Assembly (NCBI RefSeq): GCF_036826855.1
Contig: NZ_CP104578.1
Coordinates: 7,870,501-7,934,500, forward strand
Length of the DNA stretch: 64,000 bases
From: Streptomyces sp. SJL17-4
GTDB lineage: Bacteria; Actinomycetota; Actinomycetes; Streptomycetales; Streptomycetaceae
Reading direction: 5' to 3'
Shown here: positions 16,312 through 25,773 of the stretch, in pieces
How the letters are laid out: each line of letters begins with the position of its first letter
Numbering within the stretch: position 1 is the stretch's first letter
The notes under the pieces: model-generated
What the model saw: only the letters and a program-made list of their open reading frames with translations
Told to the model about the DNA's origin: nothing
The model's database searches: none
Program-made: the position numbers and the translations under genes

Positions 16312-16701
16312 CTACGAGGGGCTGCCGCCGTACGGCACGGTGATCAGTTCCATGAGGTGACCCACCGGGTCCATGAAGTACACGCCGTGGCCACCGTCAT
16401 GGTGGTTGATCGTGCCGGGCTGGGTGCGGTGCGGGTCGGCGTAGTGCTCGATGCCGCGCTCCCTGATCCGTGTGTACGCCGCTTCGAACTCCTCCTCGGA
16501 GACCAGGAAGGCGTAGTGCTGCGGGGTGATCCGGTCCGCGGGGATCGTGGCGAAGTCCAGCGTGACGTGGTTGCTCAGATCGACCGCGATGAACGGCCCC
16601 CACTCGGCGGTGATCTCAAGGCCCAGCAGGTTCGCGAAGAACTCCGCGGATTCCCGGTTGTCCCGGGCGTGGACGATCGTGTGGTTCAGCTCGACTGACA
16701 A
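16312..16701 (-). CDS. VOC/glyoxalase-superfamily protein
   Basis: 129 residues from a TTG start at 16701, chosen because GGAGG sits 6 nt upstream; upstream in-frame starts would add residues with no homology. VELNHTIVHARDNRESAEFFANLLGLE is the first beta-alpha-beta unit and GHGVYFMDPVGHLMELITVPY the last, with potential metal ligands His (NHTIV), His (QHYAF) and Glu (MELI). Function in this family ranges over dioxygenase, lyase and resistance proteins; nothing here narrows it. Converges with the GNAT-NTF2 gene. Confidence 0.87.
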   Translation of the reverse strand: MSVELNHTIVHARDNRESAEFFANLLGLEITAEWGPFIAVDLSNHVTLDFATIPADRITPQHYAFLVSEEEFEAAYTRIRERGIEHYADPHRTQPGTINHHDGGHGVYFMDPVGHLMELITVPYGGSPS

Positions 16702-16861
16702 GGAATGCCTCCGAGGGCATCTCCCGGCACCTCCATGCCGCACCCGGTCGGTGACCGGCACGCGATGCCGCCGTAGATCCTAGTCGCTGTCCGTGACGCC
16801 GTTCTCCGTAGGTGATTCAGTCTATTTCCTGGTCGCCGGTGCAGGCCACGGAGCGGAGACG

Positions 16862-17569
16862 TCAGGGGCCGGTCCGGGCCAGCTGCGCCGCCGTGTGGTC
16901 GAGCAGCATCTCCAGAACCGCCGGATAGGCGCTGTGCGGCATGCTCCGGGCGAGAAGGCCGGCCGTGGCGGCGATGTGGGGGTGCGACGTGGCGGGCAGG
17001 CGCGCGTACGTCGACTGCCACATCGCCTCGTCCTCCGCGCGCGCCTCGTCCGTCAGGGCCAGCGAGCCCGCGTCCAGGGCGGCGAAGGCGAGACTCTGGT
17101 CGATGAAGGCGTGATACGTGCGGACCGCCGCCGGATCGGACAGCCCGGCGCCCCGCAGAATGCCGAGGACCGCCTCGTCCACCGCGATCTCGCGCGGCCG
17201 GCCGCTCACCCGGCTGGCGGTGAGCACGGCCGCATGCGGGTGAGCGAGATACGAGGCGTGGACGGCCAGGCCCAGGGCCCGCAGGTCCACCCGCCAGTCC
17301 CCGGTCGCCTCCCAGCCGTCGAGCGCCCGCCCCATCAGCTCGTCGCCGATGGCACGGGTCAGATCGTCCATTCCGGCGAAGTACCGGTAGAGGGTGCTGG
17401 GGTCGGCGCCCAGCGCCGTACCCAGACGGCGGGCCGTCAACCCGGTGCTGCCGTGCTCCCGCAGCACACGCAGGGCGGCCCGCACGAAGAGCTCCTCGGA
17501 CAGCACGGTGCCGCCGTGAGTGGGACGCCGCCGACGGCGCGCCCCCTCCGGAACGATCTGCTTCGCCAC
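16862..17569 (-). CDS. TetR-family transcriptional regulator
   Basis: 235 residues from GTG 17569. HTH: SEELFVRAALRVLREHGSTGLTARRLGTALGADPSTLYRYFAGMDDLTRAIGDEL; the C-terminal part (GLAVHASYLAHPHAAVLTASRVSGRP) resembles the TetR_C ligand domains of the TetR/AcrR group. It is divergent from the saccharopine-dehydrogenase-like gene at 17692 with a 122-bp gap, so it probably controls that gene and itself. The inducer is unknown. Confidence 0.9.
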   Translation of the reverse strand: MAKQIVPEGARRRRRPTHGGTVLSEELFVRAALRVLREHGSTGLTARRLGTALGADPSTLYRYFAGMDDLTRAIGDELMGRALDGWEATGDWRVDLRALGLAVHASYLAHPHAAVLTASRVSGRPREIAVDEAVLGILRGAGLSDPAAVRTYHAFIDQSLAFAALDAGSLALTDEARAEDEAMWQSTYARLPATSHPHIAATAGLLARSMPHSAYPAVLEMLLDHTAAQLARTGP

Positions 17570-17691
17570 GTCCGCCCCTCGCTTTCGTCGTCCGGCCGCC
17601 TTATGCCAACGCCATTGACCTTAACCTGTGCCATCCCGTTGCATCAGCCCTGCCCGGAGGCATCCGCCTCCCCGCAAGGAAGGTGTAAGAC

Positions 17692-18915
17692 GTGCGAGTA
17701 CTTCTCGTGGGCGCAGGCGGCGTCGGAACCGCTGTCACCCGCATCGCGGCCCGTAGGGACTTTCTCGGCCACATGGTGGTCGCCGACTACGACCTCGCCC
17801 GCGCCGAGGCCGCCGTCGCGGCACTGGGTGAGCGGGCCGGCCGCTTCAGCGCGCTGCGTCTGGACGCGTCCGACCAGGAGGCGGTGCGGCGGGCGCTCAC
17901 CGAGCAGAACTGCGACGTGCTGCTCAACGCCACCGATCCGAGGTTCGTGATGCCCCTCTTCGAGGCTGCGCTGGAGGCGGGCTCCCACTACCTGGACATG
18001 GCCATGTCCCTGTCGGCGCCCCACCCGGAGCGGCCGTACGAGGAATGCGGTGTGAAGCTCGGTGACGAACAGTTCGCGCTGGCGGGGCGCTGGGAGGAGA
18101 GCGGCAGGCTGGCCCTGGTCGGCATGGGCGTCGAACCGGGACTGTCCGATGTGTTCGCCCGCTACGCCGCCGACGAACTCTTCGACGAGATCGAGGAGAT
18201 CGGCATCCGCGACGGCGCGAACCTGACCGTCGAGGGTTACGACTTCGCCCCGTCCTTCAGCATCTGGACGACCATCGAGGAATGCCTCAACCCGCCCGTG
18301 GTCTACGAGAGGTCACGGGGCTGGTTCACCACCGCCCCGTTCAGCGAGCCCGAGGTCTTCGACTTCCCCGAGGGCATCGGGCCGGTGGAGTGCGTGAACG
18401 TCGAGCACGAGGAGGTGCTGCTCGTCCCGCGCTGGGTGGACGCGCGCCGCGTCACCTTCAAGTACGGCCTCGGCGACGACTTCATCGCCAAGCTCAGGAC
18501 GCTCCACCAACTCGGCCTCGACTCCACCGCCGAAGTCACCGTGCCGGGCAGGGACGGGCCGGTACGCGTCTCGCCGCGCGACGTCGTCGCGGCCTGCCTC
18601 CCCGACCCCGCGACCCTCGGGGAGCGGATGACCGGCAAGACGTGCGCCGGTACCTGGGTGAAGGGCACGAAGGACGGCGCGCCGCGCGAGACGTACCTCT
18701 ACCACGTGGTCGACAACCAGTGGTCCATGCGCGAGTACGGCTCCCAGGCCGTCGTCTGGCAGACGGCAGTCAACCCCGTCGTCGCCCTGGAACTCCTGGC
18801 CACCGGCGCCTGGGCCGGGCAGGGTGTCCTCGGCCCGGAGGCCCTTCCGCCGCACCCCTTCCTCGACCTGCTGAACGCGTACGGGTCTCCGTGGGGGCTG
18901 CGCGACGAGGCCTAG
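17692..18915 (+). CDS. Saccharopine dehydrogenase-family oxidoreductase
   Basis: 407 residues, GTG start after AAGGAAGGTG. N-terminal Rossmann fold VLLVGAGGVGTAVTRIAARRDFLGHMVVADYDLARAE, then DASDQEAVRRAL and NATDPRFVMPLFEAALEAGSHYLDMAM, and a C-terminal catalytic domain with VGMGVEPGLSDVFARYAAD. The full-length lysine 9-like/carboxynorspermidine or homospermidine-type branch of the family fits (about 400 residues). The reaction is reductive or oxidative C-N bond handling with NAD(P); the substrate is not readable. Regulated probably by the divergent TetR protein, and terminated by the hairpin at 18994-19030. Confidence 0.88.
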   Translation: MRVLLVGAGGVGTAVTRIAARRDFLGHMVVADYDLARAEAAVAALGERAGRFSALRLDASDQEAVRRALTEQNCDVLLNATDPRFVMPLFEAALEAGSHYLDMAMSLSAPHPERPYEECGVKLGDEQFALAGRWEESGRLALVGMGVEPGLSDVFARYAADELFDEIEEIGIRDGANLTVEGYDFAPSFSIWTTIEECLNPPVVYERSRGWFTTAPFSEPEVFDFPEGIGPVECVNVEHEEVLLVPRWVDARRVTFKYGLGDDFIAKLRTLHQLGLDSTAEVTVPGRDGPVRVSPRDVVAACLPDPATLGERMTGKTCAGTWVKGTKDGAPRETYLYHVVDNQWSMREYGSQAVVWQTAVNPVVALELLATGAWAGQGVLGPEALPPHPFLDLLNAYGSPWGLRDEA

Positions 18916-18993
18916 GGCCTAGAGATCGGCGGTGGCGGCGCTGCCGCCCGCCCCTCGGGACGCGGCCGACCGTCCGGGTGCCGCGCGCAGACG

Positions 18994-19030
18994 ACGGAGG
19001 GCCCGAACTCGTCGGGTTCGGGCCCTCCGT
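18994..19030. terminator. Strong bidirectional terminator hairpin
   Basis: A perfect 15-bp inverted repeat (18994-19008 with 19016-19030, 7-nt loop) between the saccharopine-dehydrogenase-like gene and the convergent PRC-barrel gene. Confidence 0.85.
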
Positions 19031-19042
19031 GGCGCCAAGGGT

Positions 19043-19411
19043 TCAGACGATGCGGTTGCCGAAGGGGCCGCCCAGGATGTAGTACTTGCCCAGCTCCTGG
19101 CGGTAGTCGGGGTCGTCCAGGTGCTTGTCGCGGTGGAACTCGGGAGCGTCCTTGATCTGCTCCTTGGACCTGTCGACGAAGATCTTCCGCTCCTCGACGT
19201 CGATCCGGACGACGCAGCCGGCCGGCAGGAGGACTTCCTTGCCGAAGATCCACACACCCGTGTCCACGACCAGATAGGCGTCATCGACCTCGTCGGAGTG
19301 CTTGTCCACCTTGCCGATACTGCCGTCGGTCGCCTCGACCTTGTAGCCGGTCAGATCGGTACCGGCCAGGTGGCCCGCGGTCGACTTGTAGCTCCACACG
19401 TGCTCGGTCAC
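19043..19411 (-). CDS. PRC-barrel domain protein (paralogue 1)
   Basis: 122 residues from GTG 19411 with GGAGGAG 10 nt upstream. The core GYKVEATDGSIGKVDKHSDEVDDAYLVVDTGVWIFGKEVLLP is the beta-barrel; DRSKEQIKDAPEF and a GKYYILGG tail follow. It is closely similar to the product of 21565-21918 (same YKVEATDG, DTGVWIFGK and QIKDAPEF blocks), so the two genes are a local duplication. PRC barrels occur in photosynthetic reaction-centre H subunits, RimM and many actinobacterial stress proteins; the role here is unknown, probably stress adaptation at the membrane or in ionic balance. Confidence 0.9.
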   Translation of the reverse strand: MTEHVWSYKSTAGHLAGTDLTGYKVEATDGSIGKVDKHSDEVDDAYLVVDTGVWIFGKEVLLPAGCVVRIDVEERKIFVDRSKEQIKDAPEFHRDKHLDDPDYRQELGKYYILGGPFGNRIV

Positions 19412-19705
19412 GCGAAAACAACTCCTCCGGTAGGCGGAGGACGGCCTGTGGTTCCCCGCCGTCCTCTCATTTCCGTGCTTCGTGCGTGGCGAGTGGCATG
19501 CTCGCCTGTACTCCGCCTGCCCCGGCCCGGGCGGCCCATGCCCCTCGCTCTCCGGCGGAAGGGCCGCGTCCGGGGTGGCCGCGACACGCATGAGCCGTGC
19601 TTCGCCGGGTACTCGCGGGGTGACCGCGGAGTCCGTGACGGTATGGGGCGGAAGGGGCGGCGGATTCCGGATGACGAACGCAGACCTTCGCAAGGAGCCG
19701 AGGAC

Positions 19706-20413
19706 ATGGACCGCGCCGCGCTCTTCGATGTCGACGGAACCCTTGTCGACTCCAACGCCCTGCATGTCGTCGCCTGGTGGGAGGGCCTGCGTCAGGGCGG
19801 ACACCACGTCCCGACGCATGCCGTCCACCGCGCGATCGGCCTGCCGGGAGAGAAGCTGCTGGAGCACCTGCTCGGCCCCGACCGGGACAGGTCGGAGGAC
19901 GAGCGCCTCAGCGCCGCCCACGACACGCTGTACGGGACCTGGTTCGAGCGGCTCCAGGCCTTCGACGGCGCGGCGGACCTGCTGCGGACCCTCGCGGGGA
20001 GCGGCTGGAAGGTCGTCCTGGTGACGTCGGCCAAGGACCGGGAGCTGGAGGCGCTCCGCGCGGCCGTGGACGCGGACGACGCGATCTCGGCCACGGCCAC
20101 GGCCGACGACGTGGAGGAGGGCAAGCCCGCGCCGGACCCGATCGAGCACGCGCTCTCGCTGGTCGGAGTGGCCCCGGAGCGGGCCGTCCTCGTCGGGGAC
20201 AGCGTGTGGGACATGAAGGCCGCGCGACACGCCGGCGTCGTCTGCGTCGGCCTGCTCTGCGGCGGCATCCCGCTCACGGACCTGAAGGACGCGGGCGCCG
20301 CCGCCGTGTACGACGACGCGACCGACCTTCTCGACCACCTCGGTACGGGGCCGTTCGCGACCGTCGGTCAGGCTTCGACCGGCGGTCAGCCTTCCGGGAG
20401 GAGCTCCGGTTGA
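19706..20413 (+). CDS. HAD-superfamily phosphatase (phosphoglycolate phosphatase/beta-phosphoglucomutase-like)
   Basis: 235 residues from ATG 19706 with AAGGAG 8 nt before it. Motif I FDVDGTLVDSN (nucleophile Asp8, acid Asp10), motif II Ser/Thr in VVLVTSAK, motif III Lys in EEGKPAPDP, motif IV VLVGDSVWDMKAA. An alpha-helical cap lies between motifs I and II, as in subclass I enzymes. It should hydrolyse a small phosphate ester; the substrate is unknown. The stop lies in a 21-bp tandem duplication (20394-20435). Confidence 0.92.
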   Translation: MDRAALFDVDGTLVDSNALHVVAWWEGLRQGGHHVPTHAVHRAIGLPGEKLLEHLLGPDRDRSEDERLSAAHDTLYGTWFERLQAFDGAADLLRTLAGSGWKVVLVTSAKDRELEALRAAVDADDAISATATADDVEEGKPAPDPIEHALSLVGVAPERAVLVGDSVWDMKAARHAGVVCVGLLCGGIPLTDLKDAGAAAVYDDATDLLDHLGTGPFATVGQASTGGQPSGRSSG

Positions 20414-20435
20414 CCCGGGAGGAGCTCCGGTTGAC
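20394..20435 (+). repeat. 21-bp tandem duplication containing the HAD stop codon
   Basis: CCGGGAGGAGCTCCGGTTGA is present at 20394 and again at 20415 (unit 21 bp). The TGA of the HAD gene is in copy 1 and a second in-frame TGA in copy 2. GGAGCTCC inside each copy is itself palindromic. Confidence 0.9.
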
Positions 20436-20436
20436 C

Positions 20437-21021
20437 CTACCGCTCGGGGCCTCCGGGGTCGGCCTGGTCTCCGTCGGAGGCCTGGTCGCCGTCGGAGAGG
20501 AGTTCGTCGAAGAGGGCCCGGTAGTGGACCATCGCTCCGCGCAACTGCTCGGTGGTGGCCCGGTGCGAGGCGGTGAGCCCGTCGATCTCATGGGCCTCCC
20601 GGTAGCGCTCCAGAGCGCGGCCGTGTTCCACGGACAGATCACGCGCCTGCTGCTCGAAGTCCTCGGTGGGATAGCCGCGCTCCCGCATGAGTACGGTCAC
20701 CAGCCGGTCCGCGTCGTGGACCGCCTGCTCCGGCCGGTCGACGAACTGCTCCTGCACCCCTTCCCACTCCCGCAGGTACCGTTCCCTCACGTGGTCGGGC
20801 AAGGGCCGGATGTCGAGAGACTCGTGCCGCTTCTCACGCTCTCCGAGGTCGTGCTCGGCCGCCCGTCGGCTGCCCGCCTCGTCGACCGTACGGTCGTACT
20901 CCGGGCCGAAGCGCTCGCGCAGCCGGTGCCGACGCCGACGGTCCAGCGCGAACGCCGTCGCGATCAGGACGATCAGCACTGCTGCCGCGATGACGATGGC
21001 CAGAACCGTTCCTGTGGACAT
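20437..21021 (-). CDS. Conserved actinobacterial membrane-anchored protein, unknown function
   Basis: 194 residues. One N-terminal TM segment (TVLAIVIAAAVLIVLIATAFAL) is followed by a basic stop-transfer (DRRRRHRLRERFGPEYDRTV) and a long charged helical domain (LGEREKRHESLDIRPLPDHVRERYLREWEGVQEQFVDRPEQAVHDADRLVTVLM). It ends with a short SDGDQA repeat. It is not an enzyme I recognise. The soluble part is presumably cytoplasmic. It lies among stress-type genes (PRC barrels, hemerythrin, STAS-like). Confidence 0.85.
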   Translation of the reverse strand: MSTGTVLAIVIAAAVLIVLIATAFALDRRRRHRLRERFGPEYDRTVDEAGSRRAAEHDLGEREKRHESLDIRPLPDHVRERYLREWEGVQEQFVDRPEQAVHDADRLVTVLMRERGYPTEDFEQQARDLSVEHGRALERYREAHEIDGLTASHRATTEQLRGAMVHYRALFDELLSDGDQASDGDQADPGGPER

Positions 21022-21225
21022 GGCCCGGCCCCCTTCCCTGTACCTGATGCCTTCCCCGGGCGGCTGCCCCCGGGACGTGCGCCGAAACCGCGGGCGTACA
21101 CCCCTCCTCGCGCATCCCGCGCGCCGCCGCGCACCGGTTGTCGGATACTGGGTCTACCGCCCCCTGCCCCCCTCGCCCACAGAGGTCCGAGGCAGCAGGC
21201 GGACCTACCCGTGGCAGGAGGGTCC

Positions 21226-21504
21226 ATGCTCATCAGCCATGTCTTCGAGGATCGCGTCCTGCACGTGACCCTCCTGCGCGACCTGGATGTCACCGGCCGC
21301 GCGGCCGCCATCCTGCACATCGAGGCGCTGCTGGCCGCCCATGCTTCGAGGCACATCCGGATACAGCTGCCCACGTCGGACCCCTCCCCGGCCTCGCTCA
21401 GCGTGCTCGCCCGGGCGCGCCGTCTGTGCGAAGGCCTGGGGACCCCGCTGACGGTCGTCGGCCCCGTCCGGATCGCCCCGCGCCCCCGGCCCGCAGCGGC
21501 GTAG
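21226..21504 (+). CDS. Small STAS-like (anti-sigma-factor-antagonist-like) protein
   Basis: 92 residues from ATG 21226 with CAGGAGGG upstream. The pattern LHVTLLRDLDVTGRAAAILHIEALLAA...SRHIRIQLPTSDPSPASLSVLARARRLCEGLGTPLTVVGP matches the beta-alpha layout of STAS domains, with Ser/Thr near the position phosphorylated in true antagonists. The fold assignment is from pattern only. It could take part in a sigma-B-like stress cascade; no partner kinase lies beside it. Confidence 0.65.
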   Translation: MLISHVFEDRVLHVTLLRDLDVTGRAAAILHIEALLAAHASRHIRIQLPTSDPSPASLSVLARARRLCEGLGTPLTVVGPVRIAPRPRPAAA

Positions 21505-21564
21505 CCCCGCCGCGCCGAGACCAGCGTGGTGGCCGTATCCCTCACACACCGGAGAGGTATCGCC

Positions 21565-21918
21565 ATGAGCGAGTTCAGCATCTGGAACTATCACCCGAAC
21601 GCCGGACACGAGCAGGGGATCGATCTCATCGGCTACAAGGTCGAGGCGACCGACGGCGGTATCGGGCACATCGACAAACACTCCGACGACGTGGACTCCT
21701 CGTACCTGGTGGTCGACACCGGAGTCTGGATCTTCGGGAAGCGCGTTCTCCTCCCTGCCGGGACCATCAGGCTGATCGACACCGCCGAGGAGAAGGTCTA
21801 CGTCGACCGTACGAAGGACCAGATCAAGGACGCCCCCGAATTCGACGAGTCCAAGCAGAGCGGCGAACCGACCTATCTTGAGCAGTTCGCCCGGTACTAC
21901 GGCCAGCCGCACATGTAG
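21565..21918 (+). CDS. PRC-barrel domain protein (paralogue 2)
   Basis: 117 residues from ATG 21565, GGAGAGG upstream. GYKVEATDGGIGHIDKHSDDVDSSYLVVDTGVWIFGKRVLLPAG and DRTKDQIKDAPEFDESK closely match the product of 19043-19411 on the other strand. About 75 bp separate it from the hemerythrin gene downstream, suggesting co-transcription. Confidence 0.92.
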   Translation: MSEFSIWNYHPNAGHEQGIDLIGYKVEATDGGIGHIDKHSDDVDSSYLVVDTGVWIFGKRVLLPAGTIRLIDTAEEKVYVDRTKDQIKDAPEFDESKQSGEPTYLEQFARYYGQPHM

Positions 21919-21995
21919 CGAGGACTGTGCCCGAACCGTGTCCGGCCGGCAGAGCGACCCGGACGACGACGACCCCGACCAGGGAGGACGACGAC

Positions 21996-22499
21996 GTGAG
22001 TGACGGGAGCAAGGAGGACCAGGATGTCGTCGCGGTCATCCTCAGGGACCACCGGACCATGGAGGACCTGTTCCGCCGCATGCGGAGTGTCGAGTCCGAC
22101 CGCGCCGCCGCGCTGAAGGAGCTCTCCGCCCTGCTCGTGGCACACGGCGAGGCGGAGGAGGCCGAAGTCTACGGAGCGCTCAAGCGCTTCCGTGACATCG
22201 ACAACGAGGAGGTGGAGCACGGCACGGAAGAGCACGCCGAGGGGAACGAAGCGCTGCTCCGCCTGCTGGAGGTCGAGGACGTCGGCTCCGACGAGTGGGA
22301 CTCGCGGCTCGAGGACCTGGTGCAGGCGGTCTCCCATCACATCGACGAGGAGGAACGTACGATCCTCAACGGTGCGAGGGAGAACGTTCCCGACGAGCGG
22401 CGGGCCGAGCTCGGCGCCGCGTTCCAGGAGGAGCGCGCCAGGCAACTGGCCTCGGGATGCGGCGACATCGAGAACGTGCGCGAGATCGTCAACCGCTGA
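21996..22499 (+). CDS. Hemerythrin HHE cation-binding domain protein
   Basis: 167 residues from GTG 21996 with AGGGAGG upstream. A four-helix bundle with iron-ligand positions: DHRTMEDLF, LLVAHGEAEEAEVY, HGTEEHAEGNEALL and VSHHIDEEERTIL. Such proteins bind a di-iron site and sense or buffer oxygen, NO or iron. It follows PRC paralogue 2 and overlaps the 3' end of the convergent acyl-CoA synthetase gene by 11 bp. Confidence 0.92.
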   Translation: MSDGSKEDQDVVAVILRDHRTMEDLFRRMRSVESDRAAALKELSALLVAHGEAEEAEVYGALKRFRDIDNEEVEHGTEEHAEGNEALLRLLEVEDVGSDEWDSRLEDLVQAVSHHIDEEERTILNGARENVPDERRAELGAAFQEERARQLASGCGDIENVREIVNR

Positions 22500-24399
22500 C
22501 GTGATCCACCGCGCCGCCGTGACCGGTGCGTCGGAGAACGGGGCGCAGCGCGTCGATGACGCTCGCGTCGTCGACGGTGGAGGGGACGGGTTCGTCGCGG
22601 CCGTCGGCGATGCCCCGCATCGTCTTGCGGAGGATCTTTCCCGACCGGGTCTTGGGCAGGGCGGCCACCACCGCCACGTCCTTGAGGGAGGCGACGGCGC
22701 CGACGCGGTCGCGTACGAGCTGGACGAGTTCGGCCTCGACCTCGCCGGGTTCGCGGTCCGTGCCGGCTTTGAGGACCACGAAGCCCCGCGGCACCTGCCC
22801 CTTGAGCGGGTCGGCGACGCCGATGACCGCGCACTCGGCGACGTCGGGGTGGGCGGCCAGGGCCTCTTCCATGGTGCCCGTGGACAGCCGGTGCCCGGCG
22901 ACGTTGATGACGTCGTCGGTGCGGCCCATCACGAAGACGTAGCCGTCGGCGTCGATGTGCCCGCTGTCGCCCGTCAGGTAGTAGCCGTCGTGGGCCGACA
23001 AGTAGGAGGCGATGTAGCGGTCGTCGTCGTTCCAGAGGGTGGGGAGCGCTCCGGGCGGCAGGGGGAGCCTGACCACGATCGCGCCGTCGACGCCGGCGGG
23101 CACCGGCTCGCCCGAGGGGCCGAGGACGCGGACGTCCCACCCGGGCAGCGGGCGGGTGGGGGAGCCGGGTTTGACGGGGGCGGCTTCGATTCCGACCGGA
23201 TTGGCGACGATGGGCCAGCCGGTCTCGGTCTGCCACCAGTGGTCGATCACCGGGACGTCCAGGAGAGCGCTCGCCCAGCGGTAGGTCTCGGGGTCGAGGC
23301 GCTCGCCGGCGAGGAAGAGGTAGCGCAGTCGGGAGAGGTCGTGGTCCGCGGCGAGCGTTCCCTCCGGGTCCTCCTTGCGGATGGCCCGGAAGGCGGTGGG
23401 CGCCGTGAACATGGTCTTGACGCCGTAGTCGGCCGCGACGCGCCAGAACTGGCCCGCGTCGGGCGTGCCGACCGGCTTCCCCTCGTACAGGACGGTCGTG
23501 GCGCCGACCAGCAGGGGCGCGTAGACGATGTACGAATGACCGACGACCCAGCCGACGTCGGATCCGGTGAACATGGTCTCGCCCGGGCCGATGTCGTACA
23601 CCGCGCCCATCGACCAGTGCAGGGCGACCGCGTAGCCGCCGCAGTCACGCACCACTCCCTTGGGCTTTCCGGTCGTCCCGGAGGTGTAGAGGATGTACAG
23701 GGGGTCGTTCGCGGACATGGGGACGCACGCGGCCGACGGTGAATCGGCCACCAGGTCGGCCCAGTCGAGGTCGTCGGGCCCCAACTCGGCGTGCTCCTGC
23801 GGCCGTTGCAGGATCACGCTCTTCTGCGGCTTGTGGGTGGCGAGCTCGATCGCCCGGTCGAGCAGCGGCTTGTACGCGATGACACGCTTGCCCTCGATGC
23901 CGCAGGAGGCGGAGACGACCACCTTCGGTGCGGCGTCGTCGATGCGGAGGGCGAGTTCGCGCGGGGCGAACCCGCCGAACACGACCGAGTGGACCGCGCC
24001 GATGCGCGCGCAGGCCAGCATCGCGACGGCGGCCTCCGGAACCATCGGCATGTAGATCACCACCCGGTCGCCGCGCCCCACGCCGAGCCGGGCGAGCGCC
24101 CCGGCGAAGACCGCCACCTCGTCCCTCAGCCGCGCGTAGCTGTAGGTCCGCCGGGTGTCGGTGACAGGCGAGTCGTAGACGAGCGCGGGCTGGTCGCCGC
24201 GGCCGCTTTCGACGTGCCGGTCGAGCGCGTTGAAGCAGACGTTGAGCCGCCCGTCGGGAAACCAGCGGTAGAAGGGAGCACCCGAGGAGTCCAGGGCTCG
24301 ACGCGGCGCCACGTCCCAGTCGATGCCCTCGGCGGCGTCGAGCCAGAAGGTCTCCGGGTCTTCCGTACTGGCACGGATGACATCCTCGTACATTCCCAT
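22489..24399 (-). CDS. Acyl-CoA synthetase, PrpE/ACSS3-like (propionate/acetate-CoA ligase)
   Basis: 636 residues from ATG 24399, AGGAG 7 nt upstream. [21 protein letters not shown] is the PrpE-type N-terminus; [17 protein letters not shown] is the AMP-binding P-loop, [14 protein letters not shown] the adenine motif, [30 protein letters not shown] the hinge, and [13 protein letters not shown] carries the catalytic Lys that Sir2/Pat systems acetylate. It activates propionate (or another short acid) to its CoA ester via an acyl-AMP. Length matches PrpE (about 630) rather than AcsA (about 650). Confidence 0.92.
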   Translation of the reverse strand: MGMYEDVIRASTEDPETFWLDAAEGIDWDVAPRRALDSSGAPFYRWFPDGRLNVCFNALDRHVESGRGDQPALVYDSPVTDTRRTYSYARLRDEVAVFAGALARLGVGRGDRVVIYMPMVPEAAVAMLACARIGAVHSVVFGGFAPRELALRIDDAAPKVVVSASCGIEGKRVIAYKPLLDRAIELATHKPQKSVILQRPQEHAELGPDDLDWADLVADSPSAACVPMSANDPLYILYTSGTTGKPKGVVRDCGGYAVALHWSMGAVYDIGPGETMFTGSDVGWVVGHSYIVYAPLLVGATTVLYEGKPVGTPDAGQFWRVAADYGVKTMFTAPTAFRAIRKEDPEGTLAADHDLSRLRYLFLAGERLDPETYRWASALLDVPVIDHWWQTETGWPIVANPVGIEAAPVKPGSPTRPLPGWDVRVLGPSGEPVPAGVDGAIVVRLPLPPGALPTLWNDDDRYIASYLSAHDGYYLTGDSGHIDADGYVFVMGRTDDVINVAGHRLSTGTMEEALAAHPDVAECAVIGVADPLKGQVPRGFVVLKAGTDREPGEVEAELVQLVRDRVGAVASLKDVAVVAALPKTRSGKILRKTMRGIADGRDEPVPSTVDDASVIDALRPVLRRTGHGGAVDHVSG

Positions 24400-24523
24400 C
24401 GCGGACTCCTCTTGTCGCGTCAGGTTCCCTCGCCGTGGCAAGCACGCCTACCGTATGTCGGCCGGCGCGGTCGAGCGTGATGCGTGCCACTGTCGGGGCA
24501 CGTCGGGGCACTTCGGGTCGGGC

Positions 24524-25243
24524 ATGAGTGATCATGACGGGATGGACGCCCGTTTTCTTGGTATCGCCGAGCTGACCGAAGCCCCGTCCGTGGCGGTCGT
24601 GATCGACGTCATGCGTGCGTACACCGTGGCGGCCTGGGCCTTCGCCCAGGGGGCGGAGAAGATCGTGCTCGCCGAGTCGCTGGACGACGCCCTGGCGCTC
24701 AAGGAACTTCACCCGGACTGGGTGGCGCTCAAGGACGGCCCGCCCGCGCCCGGCTTCGACGCCGTCAACTCGCCCGGTCTGCTGCGGTCTGTCGACCTCG
24801 GCGGACGGACCGTCGTGCAGAAGACGACGGCCGGGACGGTCGGTGCCCTCGCGGTCAAGGACGCGTCGCTGGTGCTGTGCGCCGGCTTCGTGGTGGCGGA
24901 GGCGACGGCCCGGATGCTGCGGTCACGCGACGGCGACGCTGTCACGTTCGTGGTCACGGGTGAGGACGGCCGGGCCGACGAAGACCTGGCGTGCGCGCAG
25001 TACATCGCCCGCAGGGCCACCGGGACCGCGACGGACGCGGCCGAGTACCTCCGCCGCGCCGGCGCGTCACGCGCCGCCACCGAGCTGACGGAGGGCGTGC
25101 GCCGAGGAGTCCACCCCGACGACGTCGCCCTCTGCCTCGAACTCGACCGGTTCCCCTTCGCCATGGTGGCGACCCCGGAGGACGGCCTCCTGGTCCTCCG
25201 CCCGTACGCCGTGCCGTCGCCGACCGGCGAAGCCGCGGCCTGA
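24524..25243 (+). CDS. ComB-like 2-phosphosulfolactate phosphatase family protein
   Basis: 239 residues from ATG 24524; ATG 24542 is an alternative with no better ribosome-binding site. [62 protein letters not shown] and [10 protein letters not shown] match the ComB family, Mg-dependent acid phosphatases of archaeal coenzyme M synthesis. Actinomycetes do not make coenzyme M, so the physiological substrate here is unknown. Neighbours give no pathway context. Confidence 0.82.
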   Translation: MSDHDGMDARFLGIAELTEAPSVAVVIDVMRAYTVAAWAFAQGAEKIVLAESLDDALALKELHPDWVALKDGPPAPGFDAVNSPGLLRSVDLGGRTVVQKTTAGTVGALAVKDASLVLCAGFVVAEATARMLRSRDGDAVTFVVTGEDGRADEDLACAQYIARRATGTATDAAEYLRRAGASRAATELTEGVRRGVHPDDVALCLELDRFPFAMVATPEDGLLVLRPYAVPSPTGEAAA

Positions 25244-25518
25244 TCCCCGCCGAAGTCCCCCCACGGACCGGCTGCTCCGATCGGTGGAAGACAGGCCGGG
25301 CGTGCGACGCGGCCCGTGCGTGCCCTCGAAGGACCTGCACGGCCAGTTCTGACCATCCGCCCCCGGTCTCCGGCCCCGGTCACTCGATCGGATGTAACAA
25401 GATCGGATCGGCGGGTGTAGGGGGGCGTGCGTTTGGGGAGGACCGGAGTGGCGCCCGTGGACAGGGTGCCGCGACGGTCCCACCCCGGACCGTCGCCGGA
25501 CTGACCAGAAGGACGAGC

Positions 25519-25722
25519 ATGGCCAGCGGCACCGTGAAGTGGTTCAACTCCGAGAAGGGCTTCGGCTTCATCGCCCAGGACGGCGGCGGACCGGACGTCT
25601 TCGCCCATTACTCCAACATCTCGGGCAACGGCTACCGCGAGCTGACCGAGGGCGAGGCCGTGACCTTCGACATCACCCAGGGCCAGAAGGGCCCGCAGGC
25701 GGAGAACATCGTCCGGGGCTGA
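25519..25722 (+). CDS. Cold-shock domain protein (CspA family)
   Basis: 67 residues from ATG 25519, AGAAGGA upstream. RNP1-like [11 protein letters not shown] and RNP2-like VFAHYSNI, with the start [16 protein letters not shown] typical of actinobacterial CspA proteins. It binds single-stranded nucleic acid and acts as an RNA chaperone. The 275 bp upstream (25244-25518) have no gene and may hold a long 5' leader, as in other csp genes; I see no defined element beyond a repeated GATCGGAT at 25386-25412. A strong terminator follows. Confidence 0.95.
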   Translation: MASGTVKWFNSEKGFGFIAQDGGGPDVFAHYSNISGNGYRELTEGEAVTFDITQGQKGPQAENIVRG

Positions 25723-25773
25723 GCCCCGGCCCGCTTCGGCGAGCTTGTCTCCCTCCTGACGGCGACCCGCTGT

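Noticed and set aside
19438..19465. AGGACGGC...GCCGTCCT hairpin upstream of PRC paralogue 1
   Set aside because: Only an 8-bp stem with a 12-nt loop, common by chance at this G+C content. The 294-bp gap 19412-19705 otherwise shows no gene.
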